Origin: Flavobacterium luteum | Lineage (GTDB): Bacteria > Bacteroidota > Bacteroidia > Flavobacteriales > Flavobacteriaceae | Direction of reading: 5' to 3' | DNA: 64,000 nt | NCBI RefSeq assembly: GCF_008806775.1 | Contig: NZ_WAEM01000001.1 | Coordinates: forward strand, 682,001 to 746,000 | Part shown: positions 1 to 8,636 of the stretch, one piece after another | Layout of the letters: every line of letters starts with the position of its first letter | Position numbering within the stretch: position 1 is the stretch's first letter | The notes under the pieces: model-generated | What the model was told of the DNA's origin: nothing | Seen by the model: only the letters and a program-made list of their open reading frames with translations | Databases searched by the model: none | Program-made: the position numbers and the translations under genes

Positions 1-61
1 CTCGTTTTGAATAAAAAAAAGCCTTACTAAAGTAAAGCTTTTAAATAATTCTGTAGTTGAA

Positions 62-2098
62 TTACTCCTTCACAAACTTACCACTTGCACTTCCTTTATC
101 AGAAGTTACTTTTATAAAATAATTTCCTGTTTTCAAGCTCGAAACATCTACTTGTTTGGTTTGTTGCGCATTCGGAATTACCACTATTTGTTGTCCTAAT
201 GTATTGAAAATGCTAATGGAGGAAAGCTCTATTTGTTTTTTGAAATCAATATTCAGAACTTGCTTTGCAGGATTTGGATATACCTTAAAATAACTTGAAA
301 ACTCGAAATCTTGCACTCCTAAACTTTGTAAAACAGAAGTTGTAGCGGTGTTGGTAATTATTGGAAAATTGTAATCAAAATAAATACTTGCCGTATTGCT
401 AAATGAATCTCCCAATACCAAACTTGGTTTTGTTTTGATTTTAAAAGCTACATAACCGTCGTTAGTTGCATCCTCAAAAGGTAAATTGATTTTTTCGAAG
501 ATAAATTCTACTTTGTTCGTGTCTGAAATTTTAGTTACAAAAGGATGACTTCCTTCAGTAACTACTAATGAACTAATATCAAATTTATCGGTATCGATTA
601 GGTCTTTTATCACAACATTCTCTGCCTCGGCAGTTCCTTTGTTTTCAAAACGAATGATGTAATGCACATATTTACCCACAGCGCTTGGCGGAATGGTTGA
701 ACCTTCTAAACACGTTTTGTCATTGGGGTCATACGAACCCACAACTAATTGTCGCAATGCGAATGAATTATCAACAGGTTGTTCGTCGTCAGTAACCGGA
801 TTAATTAAAGCAGTGAAACTCAAACGATCGTCTATGTTTACTGCTGGAATTTCCATAGGAGAGTTGACATTTAAAGTGACTTCTATTACTCTGGTTTCAA
901 AAGGTTTTAAATCAATATAAGCCCAATTTAAATTATCAATACTTTGGCTAGTAAAAACAGGATTAGCAGCAACCAAATCTAAAACAGCATCATCGAAAGT
1001 AAGTTTTACGGAACCTGATTGTGTTTGATTGCCTTTGTTTTTATAAATGATTTTATAATATGAATCAAATCCTGGTCTTGCTCGATTTATAGGTAAAAGG
1101 GTAATCTCTAAGTCTTGATGATTCCCATTTGGAGTGATACAAAAATTTTGCGTAAACGGACTCGTTTGTGTGGGAAAAGTAACATTTATTGAGGTCGGAG
1201 ATATTGAAAAATAATTGGAGTTTTCTAGAATTGGGGTTATAGAATGAGTTCCTGCTTGAACAGGAATAGAATAATTAGCTGATGAATTAGAAATAAAATT
1301 ACCAGTATTAGTTCCGTCAGTAATTGAAAATTTTAAATTAGGATAGTTAATATCTGTAAACTCGCAGCCATTATTGTTGTTATTCAATTTTGAATTTCCT
1401 TGTATGGTGAAAAATTCTCCTCCTGGTACAAATGAGCAATAGGTATTGACATGACAATTGGTATAACCATATTTGGAAATTAAACTTTGAACGTTTACTA
1501 GCTGTTTCTCATCTGCACAGATGTATTGTAAATTTTCATTTTGATCAAAATAAAAATTTACATTTAACTTTGTGTTTTTAATCAACAATTTTGTTAAATT
1601 ATTATTACGGCAATCCAAATATTCAAGATTTATTTTATTAGTTATATCTAATGAAGTGAGTTGATTATTTGAACAATCTAGATATTTAAGATTTACTAAA
1701 GGTCTAACATCTAATGAAGTGAGTTGATTATTTTGACATAATAAAAAGGTTAGTTTTTCTAAATTTGTTACATCTAATGAAGTGAGTTTATTTATACCAC
1801 AAGATAACCATTCTAAATTAATAAAACTTGATATCCCTACTAATGATGAAATATAAATTCCTCTATATAAATCTTCAACTTGCAAATAATTTACATTTTG
1901 AGCTTCACTAACCTGAATCTCTCCATCATTGTTAGCATCAATTTTAAAAAAATTTCCAGATAAATCTTTGGCTATTTGGTTACTTGAACTAGATTCCAAT
2001 AATTTCGTCTTAAAATTATTATCTGGAATATTCACAATCTGTGAATGAACACTTCCAAAAAAACAAAAACCAATAAGTAAATGGTATATCTTTTTCAT
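62..2098 (-). CDS. Leucine-rich-repeat surface protein with type IX secretion C-terminal domain
   Basis: 678 aa. An N-terminal signal peptide (MKKIYHLLIGFCFFGSVHSQ) is followed by an EF-hand-like segment (DANNDGEIQVSEA, about 53-65) and LRR units of the form LTSLDVTNL.KL..L.C.NNQ (about 95-205). A CSFVPGGEFF segment follows, then a DUF11/DUF7619-like beta domain around 330-600 (SYDPNDKTCLEG, VHYIIRFENKGTAEAENVVIKDLIDTD written in part) and a T9SS type A sorting domain at the end (YFKVYPNPAKQVLNID ... GNYFIKV). It should be secreted by the type IX system and anchored at the cell surface, where LRRs usually mediate binding. It lies 10 bp from a paralogue with a nearly identical C-terminal half. 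Function of the LRR part is unknown. Confidence 0.88.
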   Translation of the reverse strand: MKKIYHLLIGFCFFGSVHSQIVNIPDNNFKTKLLESSSSNQIAKDLSGNFFKIDANNDGEIQVSEAQNVNYLQVEDLYRGIYISSLVGISSFINLEWLSCGINKLTSLDVTNLEKLTFLLCQNNQLTSLDVRPLVNLKYLDCSNNQLTSLDITNKINLEYLDCRNNNLTKLLIKNTKLNVNFYFDQNENLQYICADEKQLVNVQSLISKYGYTNCHVNTYCSFVPGGEFFTIQGNSKLNNNNNGCEFTDINYPNLKFSITDGTNTGNFISNSSANYSIPVQAGTHSITPILENSNYFSISPTSINVTFPTQTSPFTQNFCITPNGNHQDLEITLLPINRARPGFDSYYKIIYKNKGNQTQSGSVKLTFDDAVLDLVAANPVFTSQSIDNLNWAYIDLKPFETRVIEVTLNVNSPMEIPAVNIDDRLSFTALINPVTDDEQPVDNSFALRQLVVGSYDPNDKTCLEGSTIPPSAVGKYVHYIIRFENKGTAEAENVVIKDLIDTDKFDISSLVVTEGSHPFVTKISDTNKVEFIFEKINLPFEDATNDGYVAFKIKTKPSLVLGDSFSNTASIYFDYNFPIITNTATTSVLQSLGVQDFEFSSYFKVYPNPAKQVLNIDFKKQIELSSISIFNTLGQQIVVIPNAQQTKQVDVSSLKTGNYFIKVTSDKGSASGKFVKE

Positions 2099-2108
2099 TT
2101 AATTTTTT

Positions 2109-4511
2109 TTAGTTTTTTATAAACTTCTCACTTGCGCTTCCTTTATTAGAAGTCACTTTTATAAAATAATTTCCAGTTTTCAAGCTTGAAACATCAACTT
2201 GTTTTGTCATTTGAGCATTCGGAATTACCAATATTTGCTGTCCTAATGTATTGAAAATACTAATTGAAGAAACCGCAATGTTTTTCTTAACATCAATATT
2301 CAATAGTTGTTTTGCAGGATTTGGATACACCTTAAAATAACTCGAAAACTCAAAATCTTGCGTGCCTAAACTTTGAAGCACAGAAGTTGTAGCCGTATTG
2401 GTAATAATAGGGAAATTATAATCAAAATAAATGCTAGCCGTATTACTAAATGAATCTCCAAGAACTAAACTCGGTTTTGTTTTTATTTTAAAAGCCACAT
2501 AACCGTCATTTGTAGCATCTTCAAAAGGCAAATTGATTTTTTCGAAGATGAACTCTACTTTGTTCGTGTCTGAAATTTTGGTTACAAAAGGATGACTTCC
2601 TTCCGTAACTATTAACGAACTAATATCAAATTTATCGGTATCGATTAGGTCTTTTATCACAACATTCTCTGCCTCGGCAGTTCCTTTGTTTTCAAAACGA
2701 ATGATGTAATGCACATATTTACCTACTGCACTTGGTGGTATTGTAGTTCCTTCTAAACACGTTTTGTCATTGGGGTCATACGAACCCACAACTAATTGTC
2801 GCAATGCGAATGAATTATCAACAGGTTGTTCATCGCCAGTAACTGGATTAATTAAAGCAGTGAAACTCAAACGATCGTCTATGTTTACTGCTGGAATTTC
2901 CATAGGAGAGTTGACATTTAAAGTGACTTCTATTACTCTGGTTTCAAAAGGTTTTAAATCGATATAATCCCAAGATAAATTATCAATACTTTGGCTAGTA
3001 AAAACAGGATTAGCAGCAACCAAATCTAAAACAGCATCATCGAAAGTAAGTTTTACGGAACCTGATTGTGTTTGATTGCCTTTGTTTTTATAAATAATTC
3101 TATAAGAAGCGTCAAATCCTGGTCTTGCTCTTAAAATTGGTAAAATAGTAACCTCTAAATCTGGATGAACACCGTTTTTTGGTGCAATACAAAAATCTTG
3201 GGTAAAAGAAGTTGATTCTGGTGAGAAAGTAACAGTTACAAATTCAGGAGAAACACTATAATACGATGGGTTTTCTAGCACTGGAGTAATGGTGTGAGTT
3301 CCTGCTTGAACGGGAATAGAATAACTTCCTATTGTATTGGCAATTGAACTTCCAGTTATTGTACCGTCAGTAATTGAAAAATTTAAGTTAGGGAAATTAC
3401 TATCTGAAACATCACACCCGTTAATGTTATTATCAAGTTTTACATTTCCATTAATAGTATAATATTCTCCACCAGGCACAAAAGAACAATACGAATTTAC
3501 TTGACAATTAGTAATACCCATCTCTAGCATTATATCTTCAATAATACTAATATCAGTATCAGCAGCACATATATATTTTAAATTTGGAAAATCAATCAAT
3601 AATTGTTGATAGAAAGAACCTACAAATTCCTCTAGTATCATTTTTTTTGATAATACAAAAGTTAGATTTGGATTATTTTCCATCTTAAGACTACCATAAA
3701 ATTGACTATAACAAGCTGGAAATTCAATAGTTTCTAATAAATTATACGATATGTCTAATTTAAAGTCATTTCTATTAATAGACTTTGGGAAAATGACAGA
3801 AGTTAATTGATTGTGACTTACATTAAAATTTGAACCAAATTCAACCCAATTTAAAACCTGAAAATGACTATTTGTTGAAAAATCTAAAGATGAAAGCAGG
3901 TTGTTATTAAAAATAATGTTTCCCAAATTTATATTATCTGAGACATCGAGTGATGTTAACTGATTGAAACTACACTTAAAATCATTTAAATTTATTAAAC
4001 CCGTAACATCTAACGATGTGAGTTTATTATTAGAACAATCTAATTCACTGAGATTTACTAAACCTGAAACATCTACTGAAGTAAGTTGATTATTTAAACA
4101 AAATAAGGCATCAAGTTTTACACAACTTAAAACATTTAATGAAGTGAGTTGATTTAATCTACAATCTAAATAGGTAAGATTTACTAATCCTGAAACATCT
4201 AGAAAAGTGATTTTATTAGACTGACATTGCAAGCGTTCCAAATTACTAAAACTTGATATTCCCTCTAATGAACTAATATTTGAATCAACAACTGATAAAT
4301 CCATTACACTTTTAGCTTCACTAACCTGAATCTCTCCATCATTATTGGTATCAATTTTAATTAGATTTCCTAAAAAATCTTGTGCAATATAACTTTCAGG
4401 GCTAGCCTCCAACAACTTCGCCTTAAAATTCGCATCAGGAATAGTCACAATCTGTGCCTTTACCTTACTAAAAAACAATAACCCCAATAATAAAGAGTAA
4501 ATTTTTTTCAT
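2109..4511 (-). CDS. Leucine-rich-repeat surface protein with type IX secretion C-terminal domain (paralogue)
   Basis: 800 aa paralogue of the gene immediately downstream on the same strand. It has the same architecture: signal peptide, the motif DTNNDGEIQVSEA, more LRR units (about 80-260, LTSLDVSGLVNL..L.CS.N type), the DUF11/DUF7619-like beta domain and a T9SS sorting domain (YFKVYPNPAKQLLNID). The N-terminal repeat region differs in number and sequence from the partner, while the beta domain and sorting domain are almost identical even at DNA level (for example around 2640-3100 versus 600-1060). This suggests recent duplication or gene conversion. It is transcribed first, followed by the 62-2098 gene. 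Confidence 0.88.
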   Translation of the reverse strand: MKKIYSLLLGLLFFSKVKAQIVTIPDANFKAKLLEASPESYIAQDFLGNLIKIDTNNDGEIQVSEAKSVMDLSVVDSNISSLEGISSFSNLERLQCQSNKITFLDVSGLVNLTYLDCRLNQLTSLNVLSCVKLDALFCLNNQLTSVDVSGLVNLSELDCSNNKLTSLDVTGLINLNDFKCSFNQLTSLDVSDNINLGNIIFNNNLLSSLDFSTNSHFQVLNWVEFGSNFNVSHNQLTSVIFPKSINRNDFKLDISYNLLETIEFPACYSQFYGSLKMENNPNLTFVLSKKMILEEFVGSFYQQLLIDFPNLKYICAADTDISIIEDIMLEMGITNCQVNSYCSFVPGGEYYTINGNVKLDNNINGCDVSDSNFPNLNFSITDGTITGSSIANTIGSYSIPVQAGTHTITPVLENPSYYSVSPEFVTVTFSPESTSFTQDFCIAPKNGVHPDLEVTILPILRARPGFDASYRIIYKNKGNQTQSGSVKLTFDDAVLDLVAANPVFTSQSIDNLSWDYIDLKPFETRVIEVTLNVNSPMEIPAVNIDDRLSFTALINPVTGDEQPVDNSFALRQLVVGSYDPNDKTCLEGTTIPPSAVGKYVHYIIRFENKGTAEAENVVIKDLIDTDKFDISSLIVTEGSHPFVTKISDTNKVEFIFEKINLPFEDATNDGYVAFKIKTKPSLVLGDSFSNTASIYFDYNFPIITNTATTSVLQSLGTQDFEFSSYFKVYPNPAKQLLNIDVKKNIAVSSISIFNTLGQQILVIPNAQMTKQVDVSSLKTGNYFIKVTSNKGSASEKFIKN

Positions 4512-4662
4512 AAAAATAATTTAAAGCGTAAATGTATAAAAACGAAATATTTAATCCTGCCTTTCTTAATAAATATGAACTTAATAATTTACTGTTATCA
4601 TTGAATTTTGAAATTGCCGTTGAATTTTGCTATTTAAAAATTATAGTCATTTAAAAAATTTG

Positions 4663-4670
4663 TAAGTTTG
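4663..4670 (+). promoter_or_regulatory. Bacteroidota-type -7 promoter box
   Basis: TAAGTTTG fits the Bacteroidota -7 consensus TAnnTTTG. It lies 47 bp upstream of the DUF3822 start in the divergent gap between the LRR genes and DUF3822-rsmD. No well-spaced -33 TTG was found, so this is a candidate only. Confidence 0.4.
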
Positions 4671-4717
4671 TTGCGTTCGCTATTTTTTATAGATTCCATG
4701 AATGAGCAAATACCCTT

Positions 4718-5539
4718 ATGCTAGTAAATAACGCCAACATTACCGAAAAAAAATACAGAAAACTTTCTATTCAGGTTTCCTTGACTGGATTTTCTTTTTG
4801 TTGTTTTGATACGTTGAATAATACTGTTTTATCTTTTAAAGATATTGTTTTTGATACTACGGATAAAAAGGCTACAATTGAAAATTTATTTGCGAATGCT
4901 AGAACTGAAAATTCAGAGCTAGGTGAAATCTATGATGAAATTACCGTTTTGCACGACAACAACCTTTCTACATTTGTGCCAACCGCTCTTTTTGACGATC
5001 AATTTTTAGGCAGTTATTTGCAATACAACACCAAAGTTTTTGAAACCGATTTTTTTGCTTTTGATGAAATTGCAACTTATCAAATGAATACGGTTTACAT
5101 TCCTTATGTCAACATCAATAATTTTTTTGTAGATGAATTTGGTTTTTTTACCTACAAGCATAGCAATACTATTTTGGTTTCTAAACTTTTAGAAATTTCT
5201 AAAAATGTCGATGCTAAGAAAATGTTTGTTCACATGGGAACTGGTCATTTTGAAATTATTATCGTTCAGAATCAGCATCTTTTGCTTTTCAATTCATTTG
5301 ATTATAAAACACCTGAAGATTTAATTTATTACTTGCTTTTTACCGCCGAACAATTGAATATGAATCCAGAGAGTTTTCCGTTAGAATTTCTTGGTACAAT
5401 TGCTGAAAATGATACTTTTTATAAAATAGCCTATAAATACATTCGAAACGTATCCTTGTTTGATGTAAGCGATTTACAGAAAAAAAATTCCTTTTCTAAA
5501 GCCGACAATTTAAAACATTTTACCCTTTTTCAATCATGA
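4718..5539 (+). CDS. DUF3822 family protein
   Basis: 273 aa, the usual size for DUF3822, a Bacteroidota-specific family with an ASKHA/actin-like fold prediction and unknown function. Its end overlaps rsmD by 4 bp (the ATGA type), so the two are translationally coupled; this pairing is common in Flavobacteriia. No signal peptide or membrane segment is seen. Recognised from overall sequence (start ..YRKLSIQVSLTGFSFCCFD..) and from its rsmD neighbour. It also contains the motif HMGTGHFEIIIVQNQHLLLFNSF in the C-terminal half, written here only as a landmark near residues 170-190. Confidence 0.8.
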   Translation: MLVNNANITEKKYRKLSIQVSLTGFSFCCFDTLNNTVLSFKDIVFDTTDKKATIENLFANARTENSELGEIYDEITVLHDNNLSTFVPTALFDDQFLGSYLQYNTKVFETDFFAFDEIATYQMNTVYIPYVNINNFFVDEFGFFTYKHSNTILVSKLLEISKNVDAKKMFVHMGTGHFEIIIVQNQHLLLFNSFDYKTPEDLIYYLLFTAEQLNMNPESFPLEFLGTIAENDTFYKIAYKYIRNVSLFDVSDLQKKNSFSKADNLKHFTLFQS

Positions 5540-6090
5540 GAATCATATCTGGGAAATACAAAGGAAGACGTATTTCACCGCCAAAAAACCTTCCTGTTCG
5601 CCCAACTACTGATATGAGCAAAGAAGCGTTGTTTAATGTTTTGAACAATCATTTCAATTTTGAAGGATTAAAAGTTTTAGATTTATTTTCTGGAACGGGA
5701 AACATCAGTTACGAATTTGCCTCACGAGGCAGTAGCAACATTACTAGTGTAGATGCCGATTTTGGTTGTGTAAAATTTATTAAAGAAACCGCAACGGCAT
5801 TCGATTTTAATATTGCCGCCATAAAAAGTGATATTTTTAAGTTTATCGAAAAATGCAAAGCTTCCTACACTATTATTTTTGCAGATCCTCCGTATGCATT
5901 AGATCAAAAAACATTCGATAAAATAGTGTTATCTATTTTTGAACAAAATTTATTACAACAAGATGGCATGATGATTATTGAACATTCTAAATACACCAAG
6001 TTAGATCATCTCATTCATTTTTCGTTTAAGAAAAGTTACGGCGGTTCTATTTTTAGTTTTTTTGAAATGAATAGTATTATAGGAAATTAG
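5536..6090 (+). CDS. rsmD: 16S rRNA (guanine(966)-N(2))-methyltransferase RsmD
   Basis: 184 aa, the normal length. It methylates G966 (E. coli numbering) of 16S rRNA in the 30S subunit, using S-adenosylmethionine. Visible signatures are the start MRIISGKYKGRRI, the RPTTDMSKEALFNVL segment, the SAM-binding motif I (VLDLFSGTGNISYEFASRG, about 45-63) and the catalytic motif IV DPPY (about residue 117). It overlaps DUF3822 by 4 bp. Confidence 0.95.
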   Translation: MRIISGKYKGRRISPPKNLPVRPTTDMSKEALFNVLNNHFNFEGLKVLDLFSGTGNISYEFASRGSSNITSVDADFGCVKFIKETATAFDFNIAAIKSDIFKFIEKCKASYTIIFADPPYALDQKTFDKIVLSIFEQNLLQQDGMMIIEHSKYTKLDHLIHFSFKKSYGGSIFSFFEMNSIIGN

Positions 6091-6226
6091 AATTTTAAAC
6101 ATTAAAAAATTTATTTGTAATAAAAAATCCTCGAATAAGTTTGATTTATTTATCTATGAAAAATTTGATTAAAAAAATTATTCTCATCAACATTTTTTTT
6201 TACATTTGATAAAGAAATCAGGTTGT

Positions 6227-7294
6227 ATGAATAAAATTCTTAACTACAAAAGACTTATATCTACATATAGCTTCCTTTTTTTTCAACAAAATATTAATGC
6301 TCAGCAGACTTTTACTGATTCTATATATTATAATATCTCAGAATCAACTTTTGCAAATGTTCAATACGATACATTAGCAAAAACCAAAATTCAAAATTAT
6401 TTTAACTGCGACAATAATTATATTTATCAATATTCAAAACCTAAATTTTGGAACATTTTAAAAAATGTTCCTAGTAACATTTACAATTTTGGAGAATTTA
6501 CAATTCAAAAAGAAAATATAAAATGGGGTGCTTTAGCAATAGGAAGTACTGTAGCTATAATACCTTTTGATCAACAAGTATTAGATAAAGCTGGGAAATT
6601 AGGTAATAAAATGGGTGGATGGGATAAAGACAGTCAATTCGACAAAGCCTTTAGAGTATTTAATATTATTCCTAAAAATATTCCATCAGCAGTTTATTAT
6701 ATAGGAAATGGAGGAACAACTTTATTATTAAGTGGTGTTTTTTATGGAATAGGAAAACTAAATAATAATGATTTAAGAGCATTAAATACCTCTCACGAAT
6801 TAGTAGAATGTATATTTTCAGTTGGGGTTGCCACACAAACAATCAAGAGAATAACAGGAAGGCAAAGTCCTGTAAGAGCATTAGTTGACGGTAATGACGG
6901 AGGAGCATGGAATCCTTTTCCTAGTTTTAAAGCCTTTCAAAGTAATACACCAAACTACGATGCAATGCCATCTGGACATATTGCTACGTTTATGGCTACA
7001 ATAACAATTATCTCTACTAACTATCCTGAAATAAGATGGATAAAACCTTTTGGGTACTCTTTGACAGGACTTATAGCTTTTAATATGGTCAGTAACAAGG
7101 TACATTGGACTTCGGATTATCCTTTAGGACTATTTATAGGTTATATCATGGGTAAACAAATAGCTAATCGTAGAATAACTAAAATAGCCAAGAATTCAAT
7201 AGGATATAACTCTAAAGAAAATTTTTATAACGTAAATTATACTACTAGTAATTTTTTAAACACCAGACTTTTTGGAGCAAGCATAACTTTTTAA
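6227..7294 (+). CDS. PAP2-superfamily phosphatase, secreted or membrane-associated
   Basis: About 355 aa from the ATG at 6227; an upstream in-frame TTG at 6206 is possible, but the signal peptide (MNKILNYKRLISTYSFLFF ... NAQQ) begins at the ATG. The acid phosphatase/vanadium haloperoxidase signature is complete: KRITGRQSP (phosphate clamp), PSGH (catalytic His side) and SNKVHWTSDYPLG (second His/Asp). PAP2 enzymes dephosphorylate lipid or other phosphomonoesters at the cell envelope. It is followed 11 bp later by a second PAP2 gene, so they form an operon. Substrate cannot be told from sequence. Confidence 0.85.
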   Translation: MNKILNYKRLISTYSFLFFQQNINAQQTFTDSIYYNISESTFANVQYDTLAKTKIQNYFNCDNNYIYQYSKPKFWNILKNVPSNIYNFGEFTIQKENIKWGALAIGSTVAIIPFDQQVLDKAGKLGNKMGGWDKDSQFDKAFRVFNIIPKNIPSAVYYIGNGGTTLLLSGVFYGIGKLNNNDLRALNTSHELVECIFSVGVATQTIKRITGRQSPVRALVDGNDGGAWNPFPSFKAFQSNTPNYDAMPSGHIATFMATITIISTNYPEIRWIKPFGYSLTGLIAFNMVSNKVHWTSDYPLGLFIGYIMGKQIANRRITKIAKNSIGYNSKENFYNVNYTTSNFLNTRLFGASITF

Positions 7295-7305
7295 AATTTT
7301 TTAAT

Positions 7306-8067
7306 TTGAAAAACATCAATTTTTACTTTGTTTTATTTTGTTTTACTATTGCAACAAATGCACAGAATTCAAATACATTAGATACAATAACTAACTATAA
7401 AAGTAATCCTCTAAGATTTAATTACAAACAAATATTAATTCCTAGTTCGCTTATAGGATTTGGTCTCTTTGGATTAAATAGCAATAAAATAAAAAATTTA
7501 AATATTGACAACAGGAACGAATTCATTGAAAATATTGACGAAAAAGCAAGTATCGATGATTTTCTACAATATACTCCTGCAGTTTCTGTTTATGCCTTAA
7601 ATACTCTTGGTATAAGTGGAAAACACAACTTTAAAGATAGAACCGTAATTTTAGGGACTTCTTTTTTATTGGTTCTTACAAGCGTAAAAATTTTAAAGAA
7701 CAATACTAAAGTTAGACGACCCGATAATAGTAACGATAAATCTTTTCCTTCTGGTCATACTGCAACTGCTTTTGCCGGAGCAGAATTTTTATATCAAGAG
7801 TTTAAAGATAAGTCTATTTGGTATGGCGTTTCTGGATATCTGGTTGCAACAACAACAGGAATTTTCAGAATGTATAACAACAAACACTGGTTAACAGATG
7901 TATTAGCAGGAGCAGGTTTCGGAATCCTTTCTACAAAAGCTGCCTGTTGGCTTTCTCCATTTTTAAACAAACATATTTTGCCATCATTATCAGGTAACAC
8001 AACTGCTTTTTTAACTCCTACATATGATGGAAATCAAATTGGCGGTGCTTTTGTTTTAACTTTCTAA
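7306..8067 (+). CDS. PAP2-superfamily phosphatase
   Basis: 253 aa starting at a TTG codon 11 bp after the preceding PAP2 gene. It has a signal peptide (start MKNINFYFVLFCFTIATNAQ). PAP2 motifs are present: KNNTKVRRPD, SFPSGHTATAF and FRMYNNKHWLTDVLAG. It is shorter than its upstream partner and only distantly related, so not a recent duplication. Envelope lipid-phosphate phosphatase is the likely role. Confidence 0.85.
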   Translation: MKNINFYFVLFCFTIATNAQNSNTLDTITNYKSNPLRFNYKQILIPSSLIGFGLFGLNSNKIKNLNIDNRNEFIENIDEKASIDDFLQYTPAVSVYALNTLGISGKHNFKDRTVILGTSFLLVLTSVKILKNNTKVRRPDNSNDKSFPSGHTATAFAGAEFLYQEFKDKSIWYGVSGYLVATTTGIFRMYNNKHWLTDVLAGAGFGILSTKAACWLSPFLNKHILPSLSGNTTAFLTPTYDGNQIGGAFVLTF

Positions 8068-8106
8068 AATTATTATTTTAGTTATAAGAGTAAATTAATT
8101 AAAAAA

Positions 8107-8410
8107 GCAGACCTATAAGCCGGATTCTGTCTACAAATGAATGTAGCCTTATCATTTATCTAGGCACGCAATTACTCACGCACTCCATCTTTCTACCCTT
8201 CGACAACGAGCGAGAAGCCCTTAAATGTCGATATACTTGAAATTTCACCGCATAGAGTTTACCTGGTTTCACTACAGCATTACCTGTACCTGCTTTCTGT
8301 TGCACTTGTCCTAATCCAATTTCTTGAACTGACGGGAGTTACCCGCTATGCTTCTCTGTGGTGTCCGGACTTTCCTTCCCCAATAAATTGGCGACGATAA
8401 GGCGGTCTGC
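8107..8410 (-). ncRNA. rnpB: RNase P RNA (class A)
   Basis: Catalytic RNA of RNase P, which trims the 5' leader of tRNA precursors. On the - strand it begins with GCAGACC and ends with GGTCTGC, which pair to form helix P1. Hallmark segments are GGAAAGTCCGGAC near the 5' side, AGAAAGATGGAGTGCG in the middle and ACAGAATCCGGCTTATAGG near the 3' end. A T-run follows the 3' end (8101-8106 read on the - strand). The ends are taken from the P1 pairing and could be off by a few bases. Confidence 0.93.
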
Positions 8411-8430
8411 GATGCAAAAGTAGGGGTTTT

Positions 8431-8543
8431 AGGAGCTATTCCCGCTATACGTTGCAATCTTTTTAACTCTTGTTCTCGATACTCGCTTTTCAAGCGAACT
8501 CGAACTGACGAGTTAAAAAGGATTTTCACTGCTATCGGGGCTA
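8431..8543. repeat. Palindromic dispersed repeat beside rnpB
   Basis: An imperfect palindrome with a perfect 11-bp stem (CTTTTTAACTC / GAGTTAAAAAG), flanked by GGAGCTATTCCCGCTATACG and CACTGCTATCGGGGCTA. From memory this flank pair recurs as an intergenic repeat in Flavobacterium genomes. It lies between rnpB and dnaX and does not code. Confidence 0.55.
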
Positions 8544-8611
8544 CAACTTTTCATAACAAATAAATATTTTCATCTTTCAATATTAAATTTTTCAATCTTT
8601 AAATTAAAAAC

Positions 8612-8619
8612 TATATTTG
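8612..8619 (+). promoter_or_regulatory. Bacteroidota-type -7 promoter box of dnaX
   Basis: TATATTTG matches TAnnTTTG and ends 17 bp before the dnaX start codon. The -33 element is not evident. Confidence 0.5.
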
Positions 8620-8636
8620 CTATCCAATACAATTCT

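Noticed and set aside
693..2967. Matching + strand frames at 693-920 and 2764-2967
   Set aside because: They lie antisense to the paralogous LRR genes; their similarity only mirrors the duplicated sense sequence.
8311..8529. 72-codon - strand frame over rnpB and the adjacent repeat
   Set aside because: It overlaps a recognised RNase P RNA and a palindromic repeat.
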